Positions 56,753-64,000 of a stretch of 64,000 nucleotides of DNA are shown here, piece after piece. The first letter of the stretch is position 1; each line of letters starts with the position of its first letter. Source of the stretch: Erythrobacteraceae bacterium CFH 75059 (lineage in GTDB: Bacteria > Pseudomonadota > Alphaproteobacteria > Sphingomonadales > Sphingomonadaceae); contig SJSR01000002.1 of NCBI GenBank assembly GCA_004331795.1, positions 682,001 through 746,000 of the forward strand. The letters are read 5' to 3'. A model generated the notes under the pieces. It worked only from the letters and a program-made list of their open reading frames with translations, ran no database searches and was not told where the DNA came from. The position numbers were made by a program, and so were the translations under genes.

Positions 56753-57256
56753 TCATTCGCCCGCAAAAACCGCGTCGCCGATCTCTCCGACGGTCCAGGA
56801 AAAGTGATCCAGCGCCTTCAGGAACACCGGAGCCGGGATTCCGTCCAGCGTCACGATGTCGAATTGCACGAACGGGTCGCCCTCGTCGTCGAGGTGGATG
56901 CCGGCGAACCGGTATCGGGAAGACAGGGCGTTGACGGCGCTGGCATCCATGGGCTGCTGGCGGTCGAAGCCGACGGAAAGCTGCACCGACTGGCACCGGG
57001 TGTGGGTCTTGGGGTCGCAGCCGTAGAAGTAGACGCCGCCCTTGTAACCGCCGAACTCGGTCAGGATCATCGGATCGCCCACGTTGTCGGTGCCCAGCTC
57101 CACCGGATAGCCGGCATAGCGCATGGCGCTCGCCATTCCTTCGGGATCGGCCGCACTGACCCGGGCCGGCGAGCTTTGCGCCGCCGCGGGAGACCCGAAG
57201 GCCGCACCCGCAAGGGCCAAAGTCAGGGCCATCGCCTTCAACATGTGCATCTTCAC
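56753..57256 (-). CDS. Exported YbjN-domain protein
   Basis: 167 aa with signal peptide (MLKAMALTLALAGAAFGSPAA, cleavage around AAQ). The mature domain has the YbjN-like pattern: MASAMRYAGYPVELGTDNVG, then VQLSVGFDR, YRFAGIHLDDEGDPFVQFDI and FLKALDHFSWTVGEIGDAVF. YbjN proteins are small alpha/beta folds linked to stress and motility in other bacteria, but the role of exported versions is unknown. The GTG at 57256 with GGAGG 7 bases upstream is preferred; ATG 57250 is possible. Two Cys (YGCDPKT, TRCQSV) may pair. It follows the YncE-like gene by 25 bases. Confidence 0.82.
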   Translation of the reverse strand: MKMHMLKAMALTLALAGAAFGSPAAAQSSPARVSAADPEGMASAMRYAGYPVELGTDNVGDPMILTEFGGYKGGVYFYGCDPKTHTRCQSVQLSVGFDRQQPMDASAVNALSSRYRFAGIHLDDEGDPFVQFDIVTLDGIPAPVFLKALDHFSWTVGEIGDAVFAGE

Positions 57257-57281
57257 TGTCCCCCCTCCTGCCCGATTACGC

Positions 57282-58307
57282 TCATCGCGATCGGGTGTCT
57301 GCAATGATTGCCAGGCCGTCTCCGCCTTCTCCGGCGCTGATGCGGCGCCGAACGGCTCCGGTGGCAAACTCCACTTCCGCCACTGCATCCGCATTCGTCT
57401 CCGCGACGTAAACGAAGCGGCCGTCGGGCGACCACAGGATCGTGACCTGAAACGGTTCGCGCGAGCCGGACACGGTGATCGTGCGCACCGCCCGCGCTCT
57501 CGCCGTGTCGATCACGGTCAGGGTGCCGCTGGCAAGGTCGGACGTCACCGCCACGTCGCCCTGAGGGCGGATAGCGATCCGCAGGGGAAAGGCCCCGGTC
57601 GCCACTTCGTGCCGCACGTCCAGTGTGGCGGGATCAAGCGCGAACGCCCGGTCGGACCTCCGGGCGGACACCCACAGCGTCTGCCCGTCGGGCGCAAGCA
57701 CGATCCCCTCCGGCTCCTCGCCCACGACGGCCGACAGCGGCGCGCGTCCGCCGGCAAGGTCGATCCGCGTCACCGTCCGGCTGCCCAGATCGGTCGTCCA
57801 CGCCGTCCGTGCGTCCGGTGCCACGGCCAGCATGTGGCTGCCGTCCTTGCCGGTCGCGAACTCGGTCAGCGCGGCCGTTCCCAGCGGGTCGGCGATGCGG
57901 AAGACGGAACGACGCCCCTCTGCCGTGACGAACAGGTCTCCGCCCGCATGCCAGACAATGCCGTGCGGACGGGCGCCCGGACCAAGATCGATGCTGCGCA
58001 CGCGGTGGAGATCACCGGTGCGGAAAACATCGACACGCGTGCCGCCGTAGCAGGCCAGCGCCACATGACGTCCGTCCGGTGACGTCGCCAGCTCATGCGG
58101 GTTGGCGCAGGCATCGACGCGCCGCGTCTCCTGCCCGGTGGCAAGGTCGATGCGGGACAGGCTGTTCCCGCGCTTGTTGGCCACGAACAGGACTCCGGAC
58201 GGCACGCCCGCGCCCGCCGGCCCCCCGCCAGAAGTCGCCGCACAGCCGGAGGCGAGCACGAGGCACAGCGACAGCATTCCTGCGCCCATGGTCCTGAGGC
58301 CAAACAT
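57282..58307 (-). CDS. YncE-like beta-propeller lipoprotein
   Basis: 341 aa. Lipoprotein signal with lipobox LASGC (Cys22). The mature protein is a seven-bladed WD/YVTN-type propeller: repeated units such as LFVANKRGNSLSRIDLATGQ, ELATSPDGRHVALACYGG, AVAPDARTAWTTDLGSRTV, VLAPDGQTLWVSARRSD and WSPDGRFVYVAETNADAV. Such proteins are usually periplasmic scaffolds or binders; no catalytic residues are evident. AAGGGGAG lies 5-12 bases upstream. Its neighbours on the same strand suggest co-transcription with the hydrolase gene upstream (33-base gap). Confidence 0.87.
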   Translation of the reverse strand: MFGLRTMGAGMLSLCLVLASGCAATSGGGPAGAGVPSGVLFVANKRGNSLSRIDLATGQETRRVDACANPHELATSPDGRHVALACYGGTRVDVFRTGDLHRVRSIDLGPGARPHGIVWHAGGDLFVTAEGRRSVFRIADPLGTAALTEFATGKDGSHMLAVAPDARTAWTTDLGSRTVTRIDLAGGRAPLSAVVGEEPEGIVLAPDGQTLWVSARRSDRAFALDPATLDVRHEVATGAFPLRIAIRPQGDVAVTSDLASGTLTVIDTARARAVRTITVSGSREPFQVTILWSPDGRFVYVAETNADAVAEVEFATGAVRRRISAGEGGDGLAIIADTRSR

Positions 58308-58340
58308 CCCGCTCCCCTTGGTTGCCCCGCCGCGCAGGCG

Positions 58341-59096
58341 TCAGCCGAAAAACCGTGCCAGCTCCTCGCCCATTTCGGGCCGGGCGACGCTCGACATGTG
58401 TGTGCCGGGTATGAACTGGAGCCGGGCATCGGGCAAGAGCGCGGCCAGACGTTCCGGCGAGCCGTTGTCGCGGTCGTCGTTCCCGCACAGCACCAGCACC
58501 GGCATGGTCAGCGCGGCCGCGAGCTGCGCCGGTTCGGCATCGGCCACGGACTGCAGCAGGAGACGGGCCGCGAGCCGGTCCACCTTCATCGTCTTCATGA
58601 AGCTGACGGCCATGAATGCGGGGTCGCCTTGCCGCACGTTCTCGAAGCGGTCGATCGCATCGAGGAAGAAGGCCGCACGCCGGTCCCACCCGGTGAGCCC
58701 CTCCAGCCCCATGCCGACAAGCGCCAGCCGCCGAGGCAGAAGGCCGTTGATGACACACCGCGCCGCTGTCCGCGCGCCCAGCGAGAAGCCGGCAAGGTCG
58801 AACCTGTCCCAGCCATAGTGCCGCACCATTGCCGCGACATCGCGCGCCAGCACGTCTGGCGGGTAGGCCGCCGCGTCGTGTGGCTTGCCGCTGCGCCCGT
58901 GGGCACGCAGGTCCGGCATGAACACCGCCCGCCCTGCCGCGGCCAGCCTGGCCGCGTGGCCGAACCTGATCCAGTTGGTCTGCGCGTCGGAGAACAGCCC
59001 GTGAAGCAGCAGGAGAGGCTCCCCCTCACCCAGCCGGTGCACAGCCAGTTCAGCACCGTCGAAGGAGCGGACGACGTCGCGCGTCGGCGGCTTCAT
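58341..59096 (-). CDS. Alpha/beta hydrolase
   Basis: 251 aa from ATG 59096, with GGAGG 8-12 bases upstream. HLGEGEPLLLLHG-type start of the fold (RLGEGEPLLLLHGLFSDAQ), MPDLRAHGRSGKP, nucleophile elbow GFSLGA, acid in VLCGNDDRDNG and base in PGTHMSSV. A classical soluble hydrolase of the esterase/haloperoxidase type with no signal peptide. The ATG overlaps the stop of the upstream GFA gene by 4 bases (ATGA). Substrate unknown. Confidence 0.9.
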   Translation of the reverse strand: MKPPTRDVVRSFDGAELAVHRLGEGEPLLLLHGLFSDAQTNWIRFGHAARLAAAGRAVFMPDLRAHGRSGKPHDAAAYPPDVLARDVAAMVRHYGWDRFDLAGFSLGARTAARCVINGLLPRRLALVGMGLEGLTGWDRRAAFFLDAIDRFENVRQGDPAFMAVSFMKTMKVDRLAARLLLQSVADAEPAQLAAALTMPVLVLCGNDDRDNGSPERLAALLPDARLQFIPGTHMSSVARPEMGEELARFFG

Positions 59097-59536
59097 TCCG
59101 GCACCTCCAGCCCCGCCGCCTGCCAGCGGGCGACGCTGCCGGGAATGTCCTGCGTCCGGTGACGAGGCAGTGCAGCGGTGTCGAGCCACGGCTCGAGAAT
59201 ACGCTCGGCTCCTCCATGCGCCACCGGTGTGAACCGCGACGGCTCGTCGAAGCTGCCCAGCATCAGATCCATGTCATCGCCCGCGAGTGCCGCCCAAGCC
59301 AGCGGCGAACCGCAGGTGCGGCAGAACAGGCGCTCGGCAATCGGCGAAGAGCGGTAGCGCGCCGGCTCTCCGCTCCACCGGACGTCCGCGGGATCGACTT
59401 GCACAAGAGCGGCAGCAAATCCGCCACTCGCGCGTTTGCACATGGAACAATGGCAGAGGCCCGCGTCCGGTCCAGCAACGCGGACGGTGTACCGCACCGC
59501 TCCACACTGGCACCCGCCGGTCATCGCCTCTGCCAT
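59093..59536 (-). CDS. GFA-family (glutathione-dependent formaldehyde-activating-like) zinc protein
   Basis: 147 aa. The GFA fold is recognised from its zinc cysteines: GGCQCGAVRYTV, LCHCSMCKRASGG and FCRTCGSPLAW. Members bind zinc and sometimes glutathione adducts, but most have no proven activity. ATG 59536 lies 5 bases after the asd stop, with AAGGGG/AGGG upstream; ATG 59524 is an alternative. Overlaps the hydrolase gene by 4 bases. Probably co-transcribed with asd. Confidence 0.9.
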   Translation of the reverse strand: MAEAMTGGCQCGAVRYTVRVAGPDAGLCHCSMCKRASGGFAAALVQVDPADVRWSGEPARYRSSPIAERLFCRTCGSPLAWAALAGDDMDLMLGSFDEPSRFTPVAHGGAERILEPWLDTAALPRHRTQDIPGSVARWQAAGLEVPE

Positions 59537-59541
59537 CTGCC

Positions 59542-60567
59542 CTACCCCTTCTTGAGATGCCGCCGCCCCAGCAGCTCGGCGATCTGCACGGCGTTGAGCG
59601 CCGCGCCCTTGCGCAGGTTGTCGCTGACGCACCACAGCGAGATGCCGTGCTCCACCGTCGGATCGTCGCGCACGCGGCTGATGTAGGTGGCGCTGTCGCC
59701 GGCGGCCTCGACGGGAGTGACGTATCCCCCGTCCTCCCGCTTGTCGATCAGCATGATGCCCGGCGCCTCGCGCAGGATGTCCTGCGCCTCGCGGGCCGAA
59801 AGCTCGCGCTCGAACTCGATGTTCACCGCCTCCGAATGGCCGACGAACACCGGCACGCGGACGCAGGTCGCCGTCAGCTTGATGCGCGGGTCGAGGATCT
59901 TCTTGGTCTCGACGACCATCTTCCACTCTTCCTTGGTGGAGCCGTCGTCGAGGAAGCTGTCGATGTGCGGAATGAGGTTGAAGGCGATCTGGCGCGTGAA
60001 AGTGCGCGGTTCGACCGGGTCGCCGACGAAGATCGCCCGGCTCTGCTCGAACAGCTCGTCCATGCCCGCCTTGCCCGCGCCGGACACCGACTGGTAGGTG
60101 CTCACCACCACCCGCCTGATGGTGGCGGCATCGTGCAGCGGCTTCAGCGCCACGACGAGCTGCGCGGTCGAGCAGTTCGGATTGGCGATGATGCGGCGCG
60201 CCGTGTAGCCGTCGATCGCCTCGGGGTTCACCTCGGGCACGATCAGCGGCACGTCCGGGTCCATGCGGTAGAGCGAGGAATTGTCGATCACCACGCAGCC
60301 GGCCGCCGCCGCCCGCGGCACATGGTCCCGCGACACGGCGCTGCCGGCGGCGAACAGGGCCATGTCCCACCCGGCGAAATCGAAATGCTCGAGGTTCTGG
60401 CAGCGCAGCATCCGGCCGGTGTCGCCATACTCCACCTCCGACCCGACCGACCGGGAGGAGGCGACGGCCGCGACCTCGTCCGCAGGGAACTCCCGCTCGC
60501 TGAGGATCTGCATCATCTCGCGCCCGACATTTCCCGTCGCGCCGACAACGGCCACCCGATAACCCAT
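59542..60567 (-). CDS. asd: Aspartate-semialdehyde dehydrogenase
   Basis: NADPH-dependent reduction of aspartyl phosphate to the semialdehyde, feeding lysine/diaminopimelate, threonine and methionine synthesis. 341 aa from ATG 60567 (MGYRVAVVGATGNVGREMMQ), which has GGAGA about 7 bases upstream; ATG 60573 is less well spaced. The catalytic Cys is in NPNCSTAQLV, with STYQSVSGAGKAG and the active-site VPVFVGHSEAVNIEFE. This is the bacterial Asd type with a long central loop. Confidence 0.96.
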   Translation of the reverse strand: MGYRVAVVGATGNVGREMMQILSEREFPADEVAAVASSRSVGSEVEYGDTGRMLRCQNLEHFDFAGWDMALFAAGSAVSRDHVPRAAAAGCVVIDNSSLYRMDPDVPLIVPEVNPEAIDGYTARRIIANPNCSTAQLVVALKPLHDAATIRRVVVSTYQSVSGAGKAGMDELFEQSRAIFVGDPVEPRTFTRQIAFNLIPHIDSFLDDGSTKEEWKMVVETKKILDPRIKLTATCVRVPVFVGHSEAVNIEFERELSAREAQDILREAPGIMLIDKREDGGYVTPVEAAGDSATYISRVRDDPTVEHGISLWCVSDNLRKGAALNAVQIAELLGRRHLKKG

Positions 60568-60642
60568 TCGCATTCTCCGCTGATCAAGCCGTTCAGATAG
60601 ACGCCGGCGGCCGCATCGCAACGGCGCGCCGAGGCCCGCCCC

Positions 60643-62889
60643 TCACTCGGGCGGGGTGACGCCGTTCGCTTCGAGGAACCGGAACACCGTGTTGTAGCGG
60701 TGCGGCGAAAGTGTGGGGCCGGCGACCCTGTGGGTCAGGCCGGGATACAGCATCATGTCGAACGGCACGTTGGCGTTCTGCATGACCGCGATGATCTCGG
60801 TCGCGTGTTCGAACACCACGTTGTCGTCGGCCATGCCGTGGATCAGCAGCAGCGGATCCGTCACCGCCGCGGCGCGGGGGATGGCGCTGCCGATGCGATA
60901 GGCGTCGGGATCGGACTGGGGGGTGCCCATGAACCGTTCGGTGTAGTGGGTGTCGTACAGTTCCCACTTCGTCACCGGCGCCCCGGAAATGCCCGCGGCA
61001 TAGAGGCCCGGATCGGCCTGCAGCTGCAACAGCGTCAGATAGCCGCCATAGGACCAGCCATCGATCGCGATCTTGTCGGGATCGACGAAGGGCAGCGTCT
61101 TGAGATACTCGGCCCCGCGCTTCTGGTCGCGCACCTCCACCGTGCCGAGCGCCCGGTAGAGCGGCTGCTCGAACGCCACGCCGCGATTGGCGCTCCCGCG
61201 GTTGTCGAGCGCGAACCAGATGTAGCCCCGCTGCACGATCGCCTGCCGCAGCGGATTGTCCCAGCCGCGGCCGACGACCTGAACACCCGGCCCTCCGTAG
61301 TGATAGAAGAACACCGGGTAGCGCTTGCCCGGCTCCAGCTGCGGCGTGACCATCTCCCAATAGAGCGTCTGCCCGTCCTCGGCCTGGAGAGTGCCGTATT
61401 GCGCCGGGCGATGGCGGGAGAGGTACGGCGCGTAGGGGTGGGCGGCGTTGACCGCGTTCTCCTCAATCCAGGCAAGGCGCTGTCCGGCCGCGTCGGCGAG
61501 GTAGGATTGCGGCGGCTGCGTGTCGTTCGAGCGGGTGATGAACAGCGTCTGGCCGCGCTGGTCCATGCTGGCTGCATGCGCGAAGGCGGGATCGCTCAGC
61601 AGCGTCACCTCGCCCGGCCGCGTGAGATCGACGCTGTAGAGCTGCTGCGCCAGCACGTCGTCGCGCGTTCCGGTGAAGAACACCCGGCCGGCCTGCTGGT
61701 CGACGCCGACGAGCTTGGTGACGACCCACTCGCCGCGCGTCAGCTGCACCCATTCGCTCCCGCGGCGGTGATAGAGATGCCCATACCCGTCGCGCTCGGA
61801 CCACCAGACGAGCGAGCCGTCATCGAGCCAGCGGTAGTCGTCCGACAGGTTGATCCAGTGCCGCGACGCCGCCCGCTCGGTGAACAGCACGCGGCTTGAC
61901 CCCGTGGCCGGGTCGACCGCCAGCACGTCGAGGCGTGTCTGCGCCCGGTCCTGCCGCTGCACGTAAAGCGTCTGGCCATCGGGCGCCCAGTCGACCCGGG
62001 CCAGGTAGATGTCGCTGTTCGGCCCGAGGTCGACCTCGACCCGGTTGCCGCCATCCGGGTCGATCACGAACAGCTGCACCAGCGCGTTCGGGCTGCCCGC
62101 GACGGGATAGCGCTGCTCGAACACGCGGGTGCCGGTTGCTCCGATGGCGGCGCGGGTGACGATGCCGACGCCGCTCTCGTCGAACCGCTGCACCGCGATG
62201 CGGCGGTCGCCCGGTGCCCACCAGTAGCCGGTGAGGCGCTTCATTTCCTCCTGCGCGACGAACTCGGCCTCGCCCCAGCGGACCGTGTCGCTGCTGTCGG
62301 GCGGCGTCACCGGCTGCGGCTCGCTGCCGACCGCGCCGACCCACAGCCGGCCCTCGCGCGCAAAGGAGACGAAGCCGCCCGACGGGCTGAGCTTGGGGTT
62401 CAGCTCGCTTTCGGGGGTGTCAGTGAGGCGCGTGATCTCGCCGCCGAGGCGGGCGAGGAACAGGTCGCCATCGAGGGGCACCAGCAGGCTCTGCCCGTCC
62501 GCATTCCACTGGTAGCTGACAATCCCGCGCAGGTTGCCGATGCGGGCGCGCTCGCGCTGCATCTTCTCGGCTTCCGAAAGCTCGCGGCCGGTGCCAAGCT
62601 TCAGGCTGTCGACGAGCATCGCCCATTCGCCCGTCTCGCGGTCGTAGCCCCAAAGGTCGAACCGCTCGCGGTCATCCTCGCGGTTGCGCAGGAGCGTCAG
62701 ATACCGCCCGTCGGGTGACAGCTGCGCGGCGCGGGGTGCCGGTCCGTCGAGCGAGGGGCTGGCAAACACCCGCTCGAAGGTGAGCGGCGGCGCGGCGTCC
62801 TGCGTCTGGGGGGCGCTCACCGGCTGCGCCCCCGCGGCAAGCGGCGTGGCAAGGGCGATGGCAGCGGCAAGTGCGGTGAAGGTTCGCAT
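60643..62889 (-). CDS. Exported dipeptidyl-peptidase IV family (S9B) peptidase
   Basis: 748 aa serine peptidase. Signal peptide MRTFTALAAAIALATPLAAG. The N-terminal beta-propeller (about 60-480) contains WNADGQSLLVPLDGDLFLAR and EEMKRLTGYWWAPG, the DPP-IV Glu motif with E-E in QEEM; that pair positions the free N-terminus of substrates. The catalytic domain has nucleophile GWSYGG, acid in HGMADDNVV and base in GLTHRV. It likely removes X-Pro or related dipeptides from peptides in the periplasm or outside. The gap of 115 bases upstream holds the rplS terminator. Confidence 0.94.
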   Translation of the reverse strand: MRTFTALAAAIALATPLAAGAQPVSAPQTQDAAPPLTFERVFASPSLDGPAPRAAQLSPDGRYLTLLRNREDDRERFDLWGYDRETGEWAMLVDSLKLGTGRELSEAEKMQRERARIGNLRGIVSYQWNADGQSLLVPLDGDLFLARLGGEITRLTDTPESELNPKLSPSGGFVSFAREGRLWVGAVGSEPQPVTPPDSSDTVRWGEAEFVAQEEMKRLTGYWWAPGDRRIAVQRFDESGVGIVTRAAIGATGTRVFEQRYPVAGSPNALVQLFVIDPDGGNRVEVDLGPNSDIYLARVDWAPDGQTLYVQRQDRAQTRLDVLAVDPATGSSRVLFTERAASRHWINLSDDYRWLDDGSLVWWSERDGYGHLYHRRGSEWVQLTRGEWVVTKLVGVDQQAGRVFFTGTRDDVLAQQLYSVDLTRPGEVTLLSDPAFAHAASMDQRGQTLFITRSNDTQPPQSYLADAAGQRLAWIEENAVNAAHPYAPYLSRHRPAQYGTLQAEDGQTLYWEMVTPQLEPGKRYPVFFYHYGGPGVQVVGRGWDNPLRQAIVQRGYIWFALDNRGSANRGVAFEQPLYRALGTVEVRDQKRGAEYLKTLPFVDPDKIAIDGWSYGGYLTLLQLQADPGLYAAGISGAPVTKWELYDTHYTERFMGTPQSDPDAYRIGSAIPRAAAVTDPLLLIHGMADDNVVFEHATEIIAVMQNANVPFDMMLYPGLTHRVAGPTLSPHRYNTVFRFLEANGVTPPE

Positions 62890-62951
62890 GGCAAGGCGTC
62901 GTCCCGTGACTGTTCGGCCGATCCCTAGCCGCCCTGCTGCGCACGAACAAG

Positions 62952-62982
62952 AAAGGCGCCGCGGTCCGCCCGCGACGCCCTT
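62952..62982 (-). terminator. Terminator of the trmD-rplS transcript
   Basis: On the minus strand a 13-base stem (62982-62970 with 62964-62952, two G-T wobbles, loop of 5) is followed by TCTTGTT. It lies 23 bases downstream of the rplS stop. Confidence 0.75.
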
Positions 62983-63004
62983 CTTCGTTTCGTGCCGTCT
63001 GCGC

Positions 63005-63373
63005 TCAGGCCTTGGGCGCGTTGTCCCGCCGCTCGGCGATGCGGGCGCGCTTGCCGGTGCGGCCGCGCAGGTAATAGAGTTTGGCGCGGCGGACGACACC
63101 CCGGCGCACCACCTCGATGCTGTCGATGATCGGCGAGTAGAGCGGAAACACGCGCTCCACCCCTTCGCCGAAGCTCATCTTGCGGACGGTGAAGTTCGAG
63201 CCCATGCCCCGGTTGGAGCGGGCAATCACCACGCCCTCGAAGTTCTGCACGCGCTCCCGCGTGCCCTCGATCACCTTGACGCCGACGCGCAGCGTGTCGC
63301 CCGCGCGGAAGTCGGGGATGTCCTTGGCCGCTTTGGCGATTTCCTCGGCCTCGATCTGCTGAATCAGGTTCAT
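63005..63373 (-). CDS. rplS: 50S ribosomal protein L19
   Basis: 122 aa large-subunit protein at the 30S-50S interface. [60 protein letters not shown] and the [18 protein letters not shown] block are the family sequence. The ATG overlaps the trmD stop by 4 bases. The usual rpsP-rimM-trmD-rplS order is implied, with the first two beyond the window. Confidence 0.98.
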   Translation of the reverse strand: MNLIQQIEAEEIAKAAKDIPDFRAGDTLRVGVKVIEGTRERVQNFEGVVIARSNRGMGSNFTVRKMSFGEGVERVFPLYSPIIDSIEVVRRGVVRRAKLYYLRGRTGKRARIAERRDNAPKA

Positions 63374-64000
63374 TGGTCCTGGTCCCTTGCCGTGTGCCGC
63401 GCGCCAGAGGCAGGTCGCACCCGAGCGTCACAGTAACGCTCCCAGAGGTCCGGCCTGCGTGACCGTGTGTCGCGTTCGCTCATGGATTGCCTCCATGCGG
63501 CGATCTTCGCATGATCCCCCGATCGCAGCACTTCAGGGATCGTGCGCCCTTCCCACTCCTGAGGTCGGGTGTATTGCGGATATTCGAGCAGGCCGCTTTC
63601 GAAGCTCTCCTCGGTTCCGCTCTCGGGCGCGCCCATTACGCCGGGCAACAGTCGAATGCAAGCGTCGAGAATGGCCAGCGCGGCCGGCTCGCCGCCCGAC
63701 AGGACGATGTCGCCGAGGGACACCTGCTCGATGAAGGGGCGCGCCTCGAACAGGCGTTCGTCGAAGCCTTCGAAGCGCCCGCACAGCAGGACGACACCGG
63801 ACCCGGCGGCGATCTGGCGGATGCGGGTCTGGGTGATGGGTGTTCCCCGCGGCGTCATGGCGAGCACGGGCCGCCCGTCGCGCACGCTGTCAACCGCCCG
63901 GGCAAGGACATCCGCCTTCAGCACCATGCCCGCGCCGCCCCCGGCAGGCGTGTCGTCCACCGTGCGGTGGCGGTCCGTCGCGAAGTCGCGGATCTGCACC
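63370..64000 (-). CDS. trmD: tRNA (guanine-N1)-methyltransferase, N-terminus cut by window edge
   Basis: Methylates G37 of tRNAs to prevent frameshifting. About 210 C-terminal residues are present; the first 30 or so lie beyond base 64000. [50 protein letters not shown] and the knot region [26 protein letters not shown] are diagnostic for the SPOUT-fold TrmD. The end overlaps rplS by 4 bases. Confidence 0.97.
   Translation of the reverse strand, partial: VQIRDFATDRHRTVDDTPAGGGAGMVLKADVLARAVDSVRDGRPVLAMTPRGTPITQTRIRQIAAGSGVVLLCGRFEGFDERLFEARPFIEQVSLGDIVLSGGEPAALAILDACIRLLPGVMGAPESGTEESFESGLLEYPQYTRPQEWEGRTIPEVLRSGDHAKIAAWRQSMSERDTRSRRPDLWERYCDARVRPASGARHTARDQDQ

Overview
The window is dense, high-GC chromosomal DNA (roughly two-thirds G+C by eye) from an alphaproteobacterium, most likely of the sphingomonad group. 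The basis is the gene content and style: a DnaE with a degenerate PHP domain, an alphaproteobacterial LolCD/E operon, KorAB, sdhCDA without sdhB, AMP nucleosidase, a PilZ gene, and promoter-like GGAAC-N17-CGTT sites of the type used by the alphaproteobacterial general stress sigma factor EcfG. I see no rRNA, tRNA, CRISPR array, insertion sequence, prophage or transfer island. 58 protein genes cover almost everything, and no gene-free stretch exceeds about 215 bases.

Layout. 1-6882 (minus): lolC/E-lolD-small ORF-dnaE-acyl-CoA ligase (cut by the left edge). 7050-9772 (plus): purF-SDR, then a PilZ protein. 9780-13684 (minus): photolyase-cyclopropane synthase-lipoprotein serine hydrolase, divergent from a PAP2 phosphatase. 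14360-18570 (minus): YbcI-type membrane protein and korA-korB. 18742-20195 (plus): esterase-rppH. 20221-23428 (minus): guaB-rsmB-like-TPR protein. 23615-24475 (plus): YpfJ-type metalloprotein. 24521-27200 (minus): sdhC-sdhD-sdhA. 27307-29646 (plus): SDR-prmA-DUF2459. 29600-34219 (minus): bamD-recN-ligA. 34353-37964 (plus): a three-gene unit made of a receiver/beta-barrel fusion, a membrane-anchored HEAT-like protein and a PgaC-like glycosyltransferase. 37993-42091 (minus): GGDEF/degenerate EAL/PilZ protein and lepA. 42264-44875 (plus): PQQ-type sugar dehydrogenase and a ferredoxin-NADP reductase. 44844-50059 (minus): ldcA, fabD-fabG, dnaN, a small secreted protein and an Mrr nuclease. 50114-51538 (plus): atypical Mur ligase. 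51549-52505 (minus): DUF808. 52709-56705 (plus): rpsF-rpsR-rplI, amn, SDR. 56753-64000 (minus): trmD (partial)-rplS, a DPP-IV-like peptidase, asd-GFA-hydrolase, a YncE-like lipoprotein and a YbjN protein.

Most of the window is housekeeping: replication (dnaE, dnaN, ligA, recN), envelope assembly (lolCDE, bamD, fabD/G, ldcA), translation (rpsF, rpsR, rplI, rplS, trmD, lepA, prmA) and central metabolism (sdh, kor, purF, guaB, asd). The most unusual part is 34353-42091. There a receiver domain that has lost its phospho-acceptor Asp is fused to a predicted outer-membrane beta-barrel and lies in a tight operon with a HEAT-like protein and a polysaccharide-synthase-like glycosyltransferase. One gene further on is a GGDEF protein whose EAL domain is catalytically dead and which ends in a PilZ domain. 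I read this as a candidate c-di-GMP-linked polysaccharide or envelope system. The function is inference; the domain oddities are directly visible.
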